Shown here: piece by piece, positions 1 through 7,200 of the stretch
Layout: each line of letters starts with the position of its first letter
How positions within the stretch are numbered: the stretch's first letter is position 1
Origin: Planctomycetaceae bacterium
GTDB lineage: Bacteria; Planctomycetota; Planctomycetia; Pirellulales; Thermoguttaceae
DNA: 11,174 nucleotides
Direction: 5' to 3'
NCBI GenBank assembly: GCA_031261125.1
Contig: JAISJZ010000292.1
Coordinates: forward strand, 1-11,174
The notes under the pieces: generated by a model
Databases searched by the model: none
Told to the model about the DNA's origin: nothing
Seen by the model: only the letters and a program-made list of their open reading frames with translations
Made by a program: the position numbers and the translations under genes

Positions 1-95
1 TGACGGTAACAAAAAGCCGTTACGGATGATACAAAAAATAAAAATTTGACCAACGTGAGAGGGAAACCACTTCGGCTCAAGGGAATTGCGAGTTT

Positions 96-572
96 TTAGA
101 ACCTGCCTTCTTTGATTGCCTTGCCAACGTCGAACGTCTGCACAACCTTTTTTTCTTTACCGGTGATTTCGATTTCCAGCGGTGTTGTCTGTACGTCGGA
201 ATAGATTTTCTCAACGTACCGGTACTTCGCGCCGCCGACCACCACAGGTTCGCCGGTGTTCTTGTCCGTAGTCGTTGTTTCCTCTTCGATATTTTTCGTA
301 ACAAGAACCTTATATTTTCCGGCGGGAACACCATTAAAGGTGTAGGTTGTCATCACGGCAACTCCGTTTGCGTCTGTGAATTGCAGCGGATTGTATCTTG
401 TTCCGCCGTCCAGCGGTTTCAATTCAACGGTTGCACCGTCTAACGGCTTGCCGCCTTCTTGTGTGATAGTCAAACTGCACGGATACAGCGCAGGTAAATC
501 CTTCGGACGTGAATCATCTCCGCAGCCGGAAAGAAATAAAACACACAATACGGTGAATAAAAAACGTTTCAT
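96..572 (-). CDS. Small lipoprotein with carboxypeptidase-regulatory-like (Ig-like) domain
   Basis: Predicted 158-residue envelope lipoprotein of unknown precise role. The N-terminus (MKRFLFTVLCVLFLSGCGDD) is a lipoprotein signal: two basic residues, a hydrophobic stretch and the lipobox LSGC, with Cys17 as the lipidated residue. After a short linker, about residues 30-110 read as a beta-sandwich of the carboxypeptidase-regulatory or transthyretin-like type, with the typical phrases GGKPLDGATVEL, FTDANGVAVM and VPAGKYKVLV. The C-terminal third is charged and ends KAIKEGRF. The frame stays open 49 codons upstream, but the signal peptide fixes the ATG at 572. No Shine-Dalgarno sequence is visible. 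It lies 56 bp downstream of the DUF1559 gene on the same strand, a pairing common in planctomycetes, so cotranscription is likely. Palindrome copy 591-613 sits in the spacer. The fold and localisation are well supported; the function is not known. Confidence 0.85.
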   Translation of the reverse strand: MKRFLFTVLCVLFLSGCGDDSRPKDLPALYPCSLTITQEGGKPLDGATVELKPLDGGTRYNPLQFTDANGVAVMTTYTFNGVPAGKYKVLVTKNIEEETTTTDKNTGEPVVVGGAKYRYVEKIYSDVQTTPLEIEITGKEKKVVQTFDVGKAIKEGRF

Positions 573-590
573 ACAGGTTAAGAATTTAGG

Positions 591-613
591 GGCGGGAAAC
601 ACAGTTTCCCGCC
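591..613. repeat. Palindromic repeat, family A, intergenic copy
   Basis: A perfect inverted repeat with 10-bp arms GGCGGGAAAC / GTTTCCCGCC around the centre ACA. It lies between the DUF1559 stop and the lipoprotein start. No T-run follows it on either strand, so it is not a standard intrinsic terminator. The same core recurs at 7064-7086, 8148-8164 and twice within 9744-9803, so it is a dispersed repeat. On the mRNA it could form a hairpin between the two cistrons and affect transcript stability; that role is inferred. Confidence 0.85.
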
Positions 614-628
614 CGTGAAAACAAATAA

Positions 629-1804
629 TTACAACGACTTTGCTTCGCCGGCCCACGGCGTTCCCAAAGCACCGTAAACGCCGAAGACGCTTTCGCCGTC
701 CAAGTGGGTACCTGTCCACGTGTCTGGACTGCCGTTGGTGTCAATCGAGTCGGAAAGAAAATGTACCGAACCGTCAACGAACCCGGAATTGACTCCGCCG
801 GGATGATAACTTGTTGCGGTATAAAAACCCAACTCGGCTTCGTTGTTCCTCTTGACGCAGGATGCCCCGTTCGGCGGAATTGCTGTATTAAACGCAACGT
901 GCAGCGACAACGAGTCCAAATGACTTGCACACCGGCTGGAATTGTATAGTTGTACGTTCGTGCCGTCAACTTTGTATTCCGTTCCGGCGCGAGCCGCCAT
1001 ACAAACACTCGCTTTGCTAATCCAGTTGCCGAGGTCGAAATTCGGTACAACAACAATGCCGTTCTTGACTTGAATGGACTGATATGTACCGGAACAACTC
1101 TCGCTTATCATTATTGTGTTGCTCGTACCGTCAGTGATTTGTTCAATTCCGGTCAGTTTGGTGTAATAGAAAATGGCGCGGTGCGTCAAATCGCCTTCAC
1201 CTTGCGTTTTTCCTCTTTTATAGCATCCGTTAGTTGCGTCATAAGCCCACTCTTCGGCAGAGTCGTTTTGCTGCAACCGGGCGATACCATCGGCGTGAGA
1301 AACAACGATGTTGGAATGAGCGGCTTGATGATTGCGGGCAGCCCCAATCATTATCATATTTTTCGACTCGCCGTCTGAAGGACATATCAGCGTGTTAATG
1401 GGATTAGTACGGACTTTTGCCGTATCAACGCTCGGCAGCCACGGTGCGGTTGCACCTGTATCAACCGCGTCCCGGTATCCTTGCTGTTCCATATACGTCA
1501 ACAGCGCATAGTGAACGCCGAACCGGTTGGCATTGGCACTCTTCGTCTGCACTGTCCGCCCGCCGGTCTGAACAGCAGGAAACGTCAGCAAGGTGTCGTG
1601 ATGGTTGTGAGCGGCAAGCAGCCATTGCTTCATATTGTTGGTACACTGCATCCTTCTTGCCGCTTCGCGGGCTGCCTGTACCGCGGGCAAGAGCAAAGCA
1701 ATCAGAACGCCGATAATGGCGATGACAACGAGAAGTTCAACGAGTGTAAAACCGCGTTTTACCCCCCCCCAGCAATTTCCGTGCCAATCAAAATAATTCT
1801 TCAT
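629..1804 (-). CDS. DUF1559 prepilin-like protein with type II/IV N-terminal methylation motif
   Basis: A 391-residue member of the DUF1559 family, abundant in planctomycetes and thought to be a pseudopilin-like surface or envelope protein; its biochemical function is unknown. The N-terminus carries a prepilin peptidase site (RG-FTLVE, cleavage after Gly18), then a hydrophobic helix to about residue 43, followed by the family hallmark AAREAARRMQCTNNMKQ. The C-terminal family signature HPGGVNSGFVDGSVHFL begins at His334, and the protein ends GTPWAGEAKSL, also typical, so it appears full length. The leader peptide is longer than usual (18 residues) and contains a 9-G run (1762-1770 on the plus strand). 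Likely Shine-Dalgarno sequences are AAAGGA (1818-1813), 8 nt before the ATG, and AGGAG (1823-1819). The gene has its own promoter and a hairpin-rich leader, and the lipoprotein gene follows it. Confidence 0.95.
   Translation of the reverse strand: MKNYFDWHGNCWGGVKRGFTLVELLVVIAIIGVLIALLLPAVQAAREAARRMQCTNNMKQWLLAAHNHHDTLLTFPAVQTGGRTVQTKSANANRFGVHYALLTYMEQQGYRDAVDTGATAPWLPSVDTAKVRTNPINTLICPSDGESKNMIMIGAARNHQAAHSNIVVSHADGIARLQQNDSAEEWAYDATNGCYKRGKTQGEGDLTHRAIFYYTKLTGIEQITDGTSNTIMISESCSGTYQSIQVKNGIVVVPNFDLGNWISKASVCMAARAGTEYKVDGTNVQLYNSSRCASHLDSLSLHVAFNTAIPPNGASCVKRNNEAELGFYTATSYHPGGVNSGFVDGSVHFLSDSIDTNGSPDTWTGTHLDGESVFGVYGALGTPWAGEAKSL
1762..1770 (-). repeat. Nine-base poly-G tract in the DUF1559 leader codons
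   Basis: Nine consecutive G on the coding strand (nine C on the plus strand) fall in the codons for Trp12-Gly13-Gly14-Val15, upstream of the prepilin cleavage site. A one-base change would shift the frame before the mature protein begins. The tract could be a phase-variable site, or simply a place prone to sequencing error. Confidence 0.6.
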
Positions 1805-1820
1805 AAAATTTTTCCTTTCT

Positions 1821-1838
1821 CCTGCCGCAAGCGGCTGG
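1821..1838 (-). promoter_or_regulatory. Leader hairpin next to the DUF1559 ribosome binding site
   Basis: An inverted repeat with GCCGC / GCGGC arms and a 2-nt loop, extended by an outer CC/GG pair past a T-T mismatch. In the mRNA the 3' arm overlaps the AGGAG sequence at 1823-1819, so pairing could partly hide that Shine-Dalgarno site while leaving the nearer AAAGGA free. A regulatory effect is inferred. Confidence 0.45.
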
Positions 1839-1849
1839 AACTAAATGAC

Positions 1850-1873
1850 GCCCCCCTCGCAAGCGATTGGGGC
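1850..1873. repeat. Palindrome in the DUF1559 leader
   Basis: Two nested complementary blocks, GCCCC / GGGGC outside and TCGC / GCGA inside, separated by a symmetric CC/TT mismatch, with an AA loop. The minus strand reads GCGAGGGGG here, a word shared with the palindrome inside purL at 9628-9635, so the two may belong to one repeat family. Confidence 0.45.
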
Positions 1874-1890
1874 TGAATGGTACCGTCAGC

Positions 1891-1913
1891 GTTCCCCGCG
1901 AGCAGGGAAACAC
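1891..1913. repeat. Degenerate family A palindrome in the DUF1559 leader
   Basis: The sequence CGAGCAGGGAAACAC (1899-1913) matches the left half of family A (CGAGCGGGAAACACA) closely, but the right half has decayed to TGATTGACC. Immediately before it, GTTCCCC can pair imperfectly with GGGAAAC. It is probably a remnant copy; the assignment rests on one half only. Confidence 0.35.
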
Positions 1914-1926
1914 TGATTGACCGGCC

Positions 1927-1954
1927 ATTATACACAGAAAAATCTAATTTGCAA
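1927..1954 (-). promoter_or_regulatory. Sigma70-like promoter for the DUF1559 gene
   Basis: On the minus strand a perfect -10 TATAAT (1932-1927) lies 16 nt downstream of a weaker -35 TTGCAA (1954-1949). Transcription would start near 1920, giving a leader of about 115 nt that holds three palindromes. The TATAATGGCC context resembles the TATAATGCCC of the promoter at 3964-3992. Confidence 0.55.
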
Positions 1955-1981
1955 TACCGTTGTTGAAAAATTACTGTTTTT

Positions 1982-3934
1982 TCACGGATTCCGCAATTTC
2001 CAGAGCGGCGGCGTTAGTAAACCGGAAATCCGCAGTGTTATTGTCTTCGATGTATCCGTGAATGATGACACCGCATAAGCCCGCGCCTTCGGGTCGGTAC
2101 TTGCGGCGATTGCCTTCAACCGGCTCAACCGTTCCGGGTTTCCTGCCGCCGTAACCGCCTGTCCCAATTCATAACCGGAAAAAACAAAAAACATTGAATC
2201 CACCGGCTTTGCCCGCTCCGTTTCTGCCAACGCATCGGCAATCTGACCCTCCGGCACACTGCCTTCGCCGAACGCATAACAAACCGCATCGCTGCGCACG
2301 CCGAGAATCAGCCGAATCTTCCGCTGCGACCAGTCCGCCGGAATAATACTTTGTAAAAACGGATTCTTTACCGCTTCGTTCAGCACTGTACCGGTGTTAA
2401 ATGTGATGCTTGTTAACCGAAATCCGTGACTATCGGCAAAATCCTTTTCGATGTTTTCCCGATAGAATTCCGGCAACTTTTCCCTGACTTCGGCAAAAAT
2501 TGCGTCAAATGCCTCGCCGAATTGTTTGCCGTCCGTAATTTGGAACGCCCCGAACAAGCCGTGTTCCCGCGACCACGTTGACGCACCGTCAAAATGTCCG
2601 CTGCGGATTGCCTCAACCAACGCCCAGTAATAGGCAGTGCCGATTTTTTGCAATACTGAAGACGGAGAGGCAACCAAAACCGGCGGCGGAGCCGCTCGGC
2701 GAAATAATTCTTCATTTTTGACTTCTTCCGATGCCAACGCCAGCAGTGCCGCTAACTTATCCCGCGGGTCGGCCGGTTCTTTTTCAACCGGTTGACCCGC
2801 TGAAACGGCGGCTGAACGGTCATCGGCAGGACGAGTTCCGCCGTTAACGGGCAGCAAATGTCTGCCGACGGACTCGTAAAGCATCTTTTCCAGTTCCTTC
2901 TGCTGATATTGCGTTAAATCCATTACCAAGTGCGACGCAAGCACTGCTCCGTCAGGACGGTAAAATCCGTGAAAAATGCTCACCGCATCCCGCCGCTGCT
3001 GCAACAGTTTTGCCCGCTCCGTTTTCGGCTTCACGCTTTCCTTTTGTTCAATCACATAATCGTTGTTCTGTTCGTCATAAGACAGCGTGTATTCCAAAAC
3101 ATCCGCTTGTTCAGCAACGGAACGCAAGTATCCGAACGTCAGCCGGGCAGCCGCTTTATCCCATTCGGTTTCGGCTTTTGCCGCGGCACTCATTTCGCCG
3201 AGGGCAAGCGCAGCCCGTGTCGATAATGCCGGTAAATTCAGTAAATCGAATTTTGCCGCCGCCAGATGTTTCTTGTCCAATTTCTGCAACAGCACGGTCG
3301 GGTCGTTCGGCAGGGACTTCAACAGTCCTTCCGGTGCGATGAATGCCCAGCCGTTTTGTTTCTGAACATACAGTTGTCCCAACGCCCAATGAATTTTTTC
3401 CGGCTGCAACACATATCTGCCGTCGGGCAGTTGCTTCGCATAATCGTTCAGAAACGTTTGTCCGAATTGGCTGTCGAGGTCAAGCGGCGTGAACAACAGC
3501 GGATAGTAGAGTAGCCCGTCGGTAAGCAAGAGCAGTCCCATCGGTTGCTTCGTGTCGAATCCGCGGTTGACGATTTGCTCGTAAATGCCGAGAAACGCAT
3601 TGAGCAAGGCGGGTTCTTCGGTACTTCTGTTATTTAAGCGGTTCTGCCGGGCAACGGTTTGCAGAACCTGTTTGTAATTCTCGAAACTTGCCAACGAAAT
3701 AACGGCGACCGGTTTCAGGGCGGTATTTCCTTGGTTTGCAAACGTGTTGACGACGGTTTGAACCTGTTCGAGTAGCGGACGGTCAGCCGGCGCAACTCGT
3801 CTGTTTTCCTGCCGTTCGATGTTGTCCGCAAGCCGCTGCAACGCCCGCCGCAGCACTTGTCCCGGCACCGGTTCGGGCAAAAGCGCAAAAATGAAAAGAA
3901 CGAAGAGTAAGACCGTCCGTTTGTTGGTCAGCAT
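1982..3934 (-). CDS. Secreted/periplasmic protein of unknown function
   Basis: A 650-residue protein that I do not recognise by name. The N-terminus (TVLLFVLFIFALL, residues 7-19, ending in PVPGQ near residue 26) is a signal peptide without a lipobox Cys. The rest is alternating alpha/beta sequence without further obvious membrane segments: an N-terminal part rich in Leu and Gln, a Pro- and charge-rich linker around residues 365-400 (GGTRPADD... QPVEKEPADPRDK), and a C-terminal part with ADWSQRKIRLILGVRSDAVCYAFGEG. This kind of C-terminus is reminiscent of large hypothetical planctomycete envelope proteins, but I cannot assign a family. The start is well supported: GGAG (3945-3942) lies 7 nt upstream of the ATG and a near-consensus promoter lies above it. 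Two palindromes interrupt the linker codons. The last 19 or so residues (GLLTPPLWKLRNP) look unnatural; another frame offers a different ending (see findings). Confidence 0.8.
   Translation of the reverse strand: MLTNKRTVLLFVLFIFALLPEPVPGQVLRRALQRLADNIERQENRRVAPADRPLLEQVQTVVNTFANQGNTALKPVAVISLASFENYKQVLQTVARQNRLNNRSTEEPALLNAFLGIYEQIVNRGFDTKQPMGLLLLTDGLLYYPLLFTPLDLDSQFGQTFLNDYAKQLPDGRYVLQPEKIHWALGQLYVQKQNGWAFIAPEGLLKSLPNDPTVLLQKLDKKHLAAAKFDLLNLPALSTRAALALGEMSAAAKAETEWDKAAARLTFGYLRSVAEQADVLEYTLSYDEQNNDYVIEQKESVKPKTERAKLLQQRRDAVSIFHGFYRPDGAVLASHLVMDLTQYQQKELEKMLYESVGRHLLPVNGGTRPADDRSAAVSAGQPVEKEPADPRDKLAALLALASEEVKNEELFRRAAPPPVLVASPSSVLQKIGTAYYWALVEAIRSGHFDGASTWSREHGLFGAFQITDGKQFGEAFDAIFAEVREKLPEFYRENIEKDFADSHGFRLTSITFNTGTVLNEAVKNPFLQSIIPADWSQRKIRLILGVRSDAVCYAFGEGSVPEGQIADALAETERAKPVDSMFFVFSGYELGQAVTAAGNPERLSRLKAIAASTDPKARAYAVSSFTDTSKTITLRISGLLTPPLWKLRNP
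2764..2800. repeat. Long imperfect palindrome in the linker of the secreted protein
   Basis: Arms of 15 bp match at 13 of 15 positions: GCGGGTC / GACCCGC outside, CCGGTT / AACCGG inside, separated by GG/TT, which could form G-T wobble pairs. The loop is 7 nt. It encodes SAGQPVEKEPADP in the low-complexity linker. It shares the word GTCAACCGG with the inverted repeat in purL at 8383-8413, suggesting a common family. Confidence 0.5.
2824..2843. repeat. Family B palindromic motif in the secreted-protein gene
   Basis: The 15 bases GGACGAGTTCCGCCG (2829-2843) are identical to 7895-7909 in the purL leader and resemble the palindrome near the purL 3' end (10731-10746). The left arm here is imperfect. 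It encodes NGGTRPADD in the linker, directly beside the palindrome at 2764-2800. Confidence 0.4.
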
Positions 3935-3963
3935 TTGATTTCTCCGATAGAAGTGTTTCGGGC

Positions 3964-3992
3964 ATTATAACCGGTACAGACGGAAATTTCAA
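3964..3992 (-). promoter_or_regulatory. Strong sigma70-like promoter for the secreted-protein gene
   Basis: On the minus strand, -35 TTGAAA (3992-3987) and a perfect -10 TATAAT (3969-3964) are separated by 17 nt, the optimal spacing. The expected start near 3957 leaves a short leader of about 23 nt that includes the GGAG ribosome binding site. It is one of the clearest promoters in the window. Confidence 0.75.
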
Positions 3993-4125
3993 TAGCGGAT
4001 TTTGAAAAGCGTTGCCGGGTCAAGTTAATACGCTTTCAGATGTACTGCTGTCAATCCGTATTTTGGGTGTTTTTTGCCGCAATTTCTTGTTTTCCGTAAC
4101 GCAGAACACAAGATACCGTTTGCGC

Positions 4126-4153
4126 TTGACGGAACAGTGCTGACGGGTAGAAT
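4126..4153 (+). promoter_or_regulatory. Sigma70-like promoter for dnaE
   Basis: A -35 TTGACG (4126-4131) and a -10 TAGAAT (4148-4153), each one mismatch from consensus, are separated by 16 nt. Transcription would begin near 4160, giving a leader of about 50 nt that contains the hairpin at 4183-4200. The promoter faces away from the one at 3964-3992 in the divergent region. Confidence 0.65.
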
Positions 4154-4182
4154 GGGGACTTAAACATTGCCGGTGAACAATC

Positions 4183-4200
4183 CCGCCGTTGAAGCGGCGG
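4183..4200 (+). promoter_or_regulatory. Hairpin directly upstream of the dnaE start, no Shine-Dalgarno
   Basis: Perfect 6-bp arms CCGCCG / CGGCGG with loop TTGAAG end 9 nt before the ATG at 4210. The nine bases between are AT-rich (TTAAACAAT) and hold no purine-rich Shine-Dalgarno. The reverse complement matches the rdgB hairpin (10828-10843) at most positions. Confidence 0.55.
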
Positions 4201-4209
4201 TTAAACAAT

Positions 4210-7200
4210 ATGTCCATTCCTTTTGCACATCTTCATTGTCATACTCACTACTCGCTCCTCGACGGAGCAGGACAGATTAAGGATTTGCTCAAACGGGCAA
4301 AAGACCTGCAACAGCCGGCATTGGCAATTACCGACCACGGCAATATGTATGGCGTTCTCGAATTCTACCGTACCGCCCAAGAGTTGGAAATCAAACCGGT
4401 CGTCGGCTATGAAGCGTATATCGCCGTCACGAACCGGTTCGATAAGACAGGCAAAACACAGAAAGCGGCGTGCCATCATTTGACGCTCTTGGCAATGAAC
4501 AATACGGGTTATCGGAATCTAATCAAGATGTCGTCCGTTGCGTTTCTTGAAGGAAAACACTGGAAACCGCGAATCGACAAGGATTTATTGCAAGAATACA
4601 ACGAAGGAATTATCTGTTTGAGCGGCTGTGCGTCAGGCGAGTTGAACCGGACGATTTTTGAGGTTCCCGAAGACGGCTTGCCGGCAACGCAGGAAGAAGA
4701 TGCGATTGCCCTTGCAGCAGAAGTGGCAAAGTGGTACCGCGGTGTGTTCGGCGACCGGTACTACATCGAATTGCAGGACAACGGCTTGGAGATACAGAAG
4801 TATATGCTGGCAGGTGCCGTTCAGATTGCCCGCGACCTTAACATCCCGACGGCGGCGACAAACGATGTCCATTATATCTATCAGAAGGATGCGCAGGCGC
4901 AGGATATTCTGCTTTGTGTGAATACCGGTGCGAAACGGCACGAGCAAAAACGGATGCGGATGGACAGCGACAACTTTTTTATGCGGAGCAGCGACGAAAT
5001 GCTCCGTGCGCTGCCCGGCAATGAGGATGCGGTTGCCCGAACAATGGAAATTGCCGACCGCTGCAATGTGGAACTTGAACTCAACAACAGGTTTTTTCCG
5101 GTGTTCAAAACGCCGGACGATTCCGACCATAATGAGCATCTGCGGCAATGGTGTCTTGCCGGCTTGAAGCGGCGTTATGCGAACAATCCGAAGCGGCTGG
5201 TCAACGGCGAGTTGTCCGCTGATGTGATGGAACGGCTGGACAGGGAATTGGACGTAATCAAAGAGTTAAAATTCACGGATTACTTTCTTATTGTCGGTGA
5301 TTTCGTTCGGGAGGCAGAAGAGCGGGGGATTCACCGGACGGCGCGGGGCAGCGGTGTTGGTTCGCTCGTCTGCTTTGCGATGAATATGTCGCACGTTTGT
5401 CCGTTGGAATACGATTTGCTGTTTGAGCGGTTTCTTGACCCAAGCCGACCGCAGGCACCGGATATTGATATTGACTTTGATGATGACCGGCGGGAAGAGT
5501 TGATAGAATATTGCCGGGAAAAGTACGGACGCGACAACGTCGGACGGCTGGGAACGTTCGGCACGATGGCGGCGAAGGGCAGTGTGAAAGATGTCGGGCG
5601 TGCGCTGGATTTACCGATTTCGTTCGTGAACGATATTACGAAGTTGATACCGGCAACACCCGGCACGAAACTGGCGGATGTTCTTAACGGCAAGAAGAAC
5701 AAGAAGACCGGCAAATTGGAATCGCCGCCGAACGAGGAGTTAAAAAAACGGTACGAGAATGAACCGCAAGTCAAGGAATTAGTTGACTTTGCGATGCAAG
5801 TGGAAGGGCTGGCGCGGAACACCGGCGTTCACGCCTGCGGTGTGGTGATTGCCGACAAACCGTTGACGGAGTATTTGCCGCTGCAACTGACGAAAGATGA
5901 TGTTATCGTAACACAGTGGGAAGGTCCCGCTGTTGAAGAAGCCGGTCTGCTGAAAATGGATTTTCTCGGTTTGAAGAATCTCGGCGGACTTGCCAATGCG
6001 ATTGAATTGATTAAGGAAACGACCGGCGAAGAAATAGATGTTTATAATTTACCGGACGACGACCCGAAAGTGTTTGAATTGTTTCAGCGCGGCGAAACGA
6101 AGGGGGTGTTCCAATTTGAAAGCGGCGGAATGCGGGAATGGATGATCCGTTTGAAACCGGATAATCTGCGGGATTTGATTGCGCTGAATGCTTTGTACCG
6201 ACCGGGACCGATGGACAACATTCCGAAGTACATAGCAGTCAAGCACGGCAAAGAAAAAGCGGTCTATGCTCATTCGATTTTAGAAGACGTACTGAAAGAG
6301 ACGCACGGTGTGATTGTGTATCAGGAACAAATTATGCGGCTCTTTAATCGTCTCGGCAGTATTCCGCTTGGCGAAGCATACGATGTTATTAAGGCAATCA
6401 GCAAGAAAAAGGAAGATAAAATCGTCAAGTACCGCGCCAAATTTGTTGACGGGGCGAAACAGCAGGGATTAACGGCGAAACAAGCCGAGGAAATTTTTGA
6501 GAACATTGCAAAATTTGCTGGCTACGGATTTAACAAATCGCACGCTACGGCATACGCCAATCTTGCGTACATTACAGCGTATCTGAAAGTGCGTTATCCG
6601 GCGCAATATATGGCTGCGCTGTTGAGTACCGACATCGGCAATAAGAAGTCGCTGGTCGAACACATTAAAGACTGTGAACGGATGGGACTTGCAGTGGTGC
6701 CGCCGGACGTAAATTCGTCAAACCTAAAATTCACCGTAAAGGACGGCAAAATCGTGTTTGCATTGACGGCGATTGCCCGATGCGGCGATAAGGCGATAGA
6801 CAAAATCATCGAAGTCCGTAAAGACCGCGCGTTTAGGAGTATCTTTGATTTCTGCGAACGGGTCGATAACAAGGTTTGCAACAAATCAACGATTGAGGCG
6901 TTGGTGAAAGCGGGAGCGTTTGATTCTTTGGGACAATCCCGCAAGACGATGTTCAATCAAATCGAGGGAGCAGTCAAAGCGGGGCAAAAAGCAGCGGTCA
7001 GCACTTCCAAAGGACAAAAAAGTATGTTTGCGATGCTTGACGACGAACCAGTTTCTGCCCGAAAGCGGGAAACACCGTTTCCCGCTCGTAATGGGGATGA
7101 ATGGGACAATAAGGAGAAGGCGTTGAATGAAAAGGAAGTGTTGGGGTTCTATTTGTCATCCAGTCCGATGAAGGAGTACAGCGAGGTATTCCGGCAGTTG

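Noticed and set aside
1..25. Possible terminator stem CGGTAAC / GTTACGG at the left edge
   Set aside because: It has a mismatch, an 8-nt loop and no suitable T-run, and lies about 70 bp past the lipoprotein stop.
591..613. Intrinsic terminator after DUF1559
   Set aside because: No T-run follows the stem on either strand, and the same sequence occurs inside genes.
573..719. 49-codon upstream extension of the lipoprotein frame
   Set aside because: It overlaps the DUF1559 C-terminal codons and would bury the clear signal peptide and lipobox; the extension shows no protein character.
586..1056. Overlapping 156-codon minus-strand reading frame inside DUF1559
   Set aside because: It is a shadow of the DUF1559 gene in another frame, with no family features.
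4003..4038. Imperfect inverted repeat TGAAAAGCGT / ACGCTTTCA in the divergent region
   Set aside because: It has a bulge and a 17-nt loop and no link to either promoter; it could be chance.
4189..4209. TTG start for dnaE seven codons upstream
   Set aside because: The TTG lies in the loop of a hairpin and the added residues are not like DnaE; the ATG at 4210 sits directly before the PHP motif.
5686..5742. Lys-rich loop in DnaE as another palindromic insertion
   Set aside because: The DNA is not palindromic there; it is more likely a lineage-specific loop.
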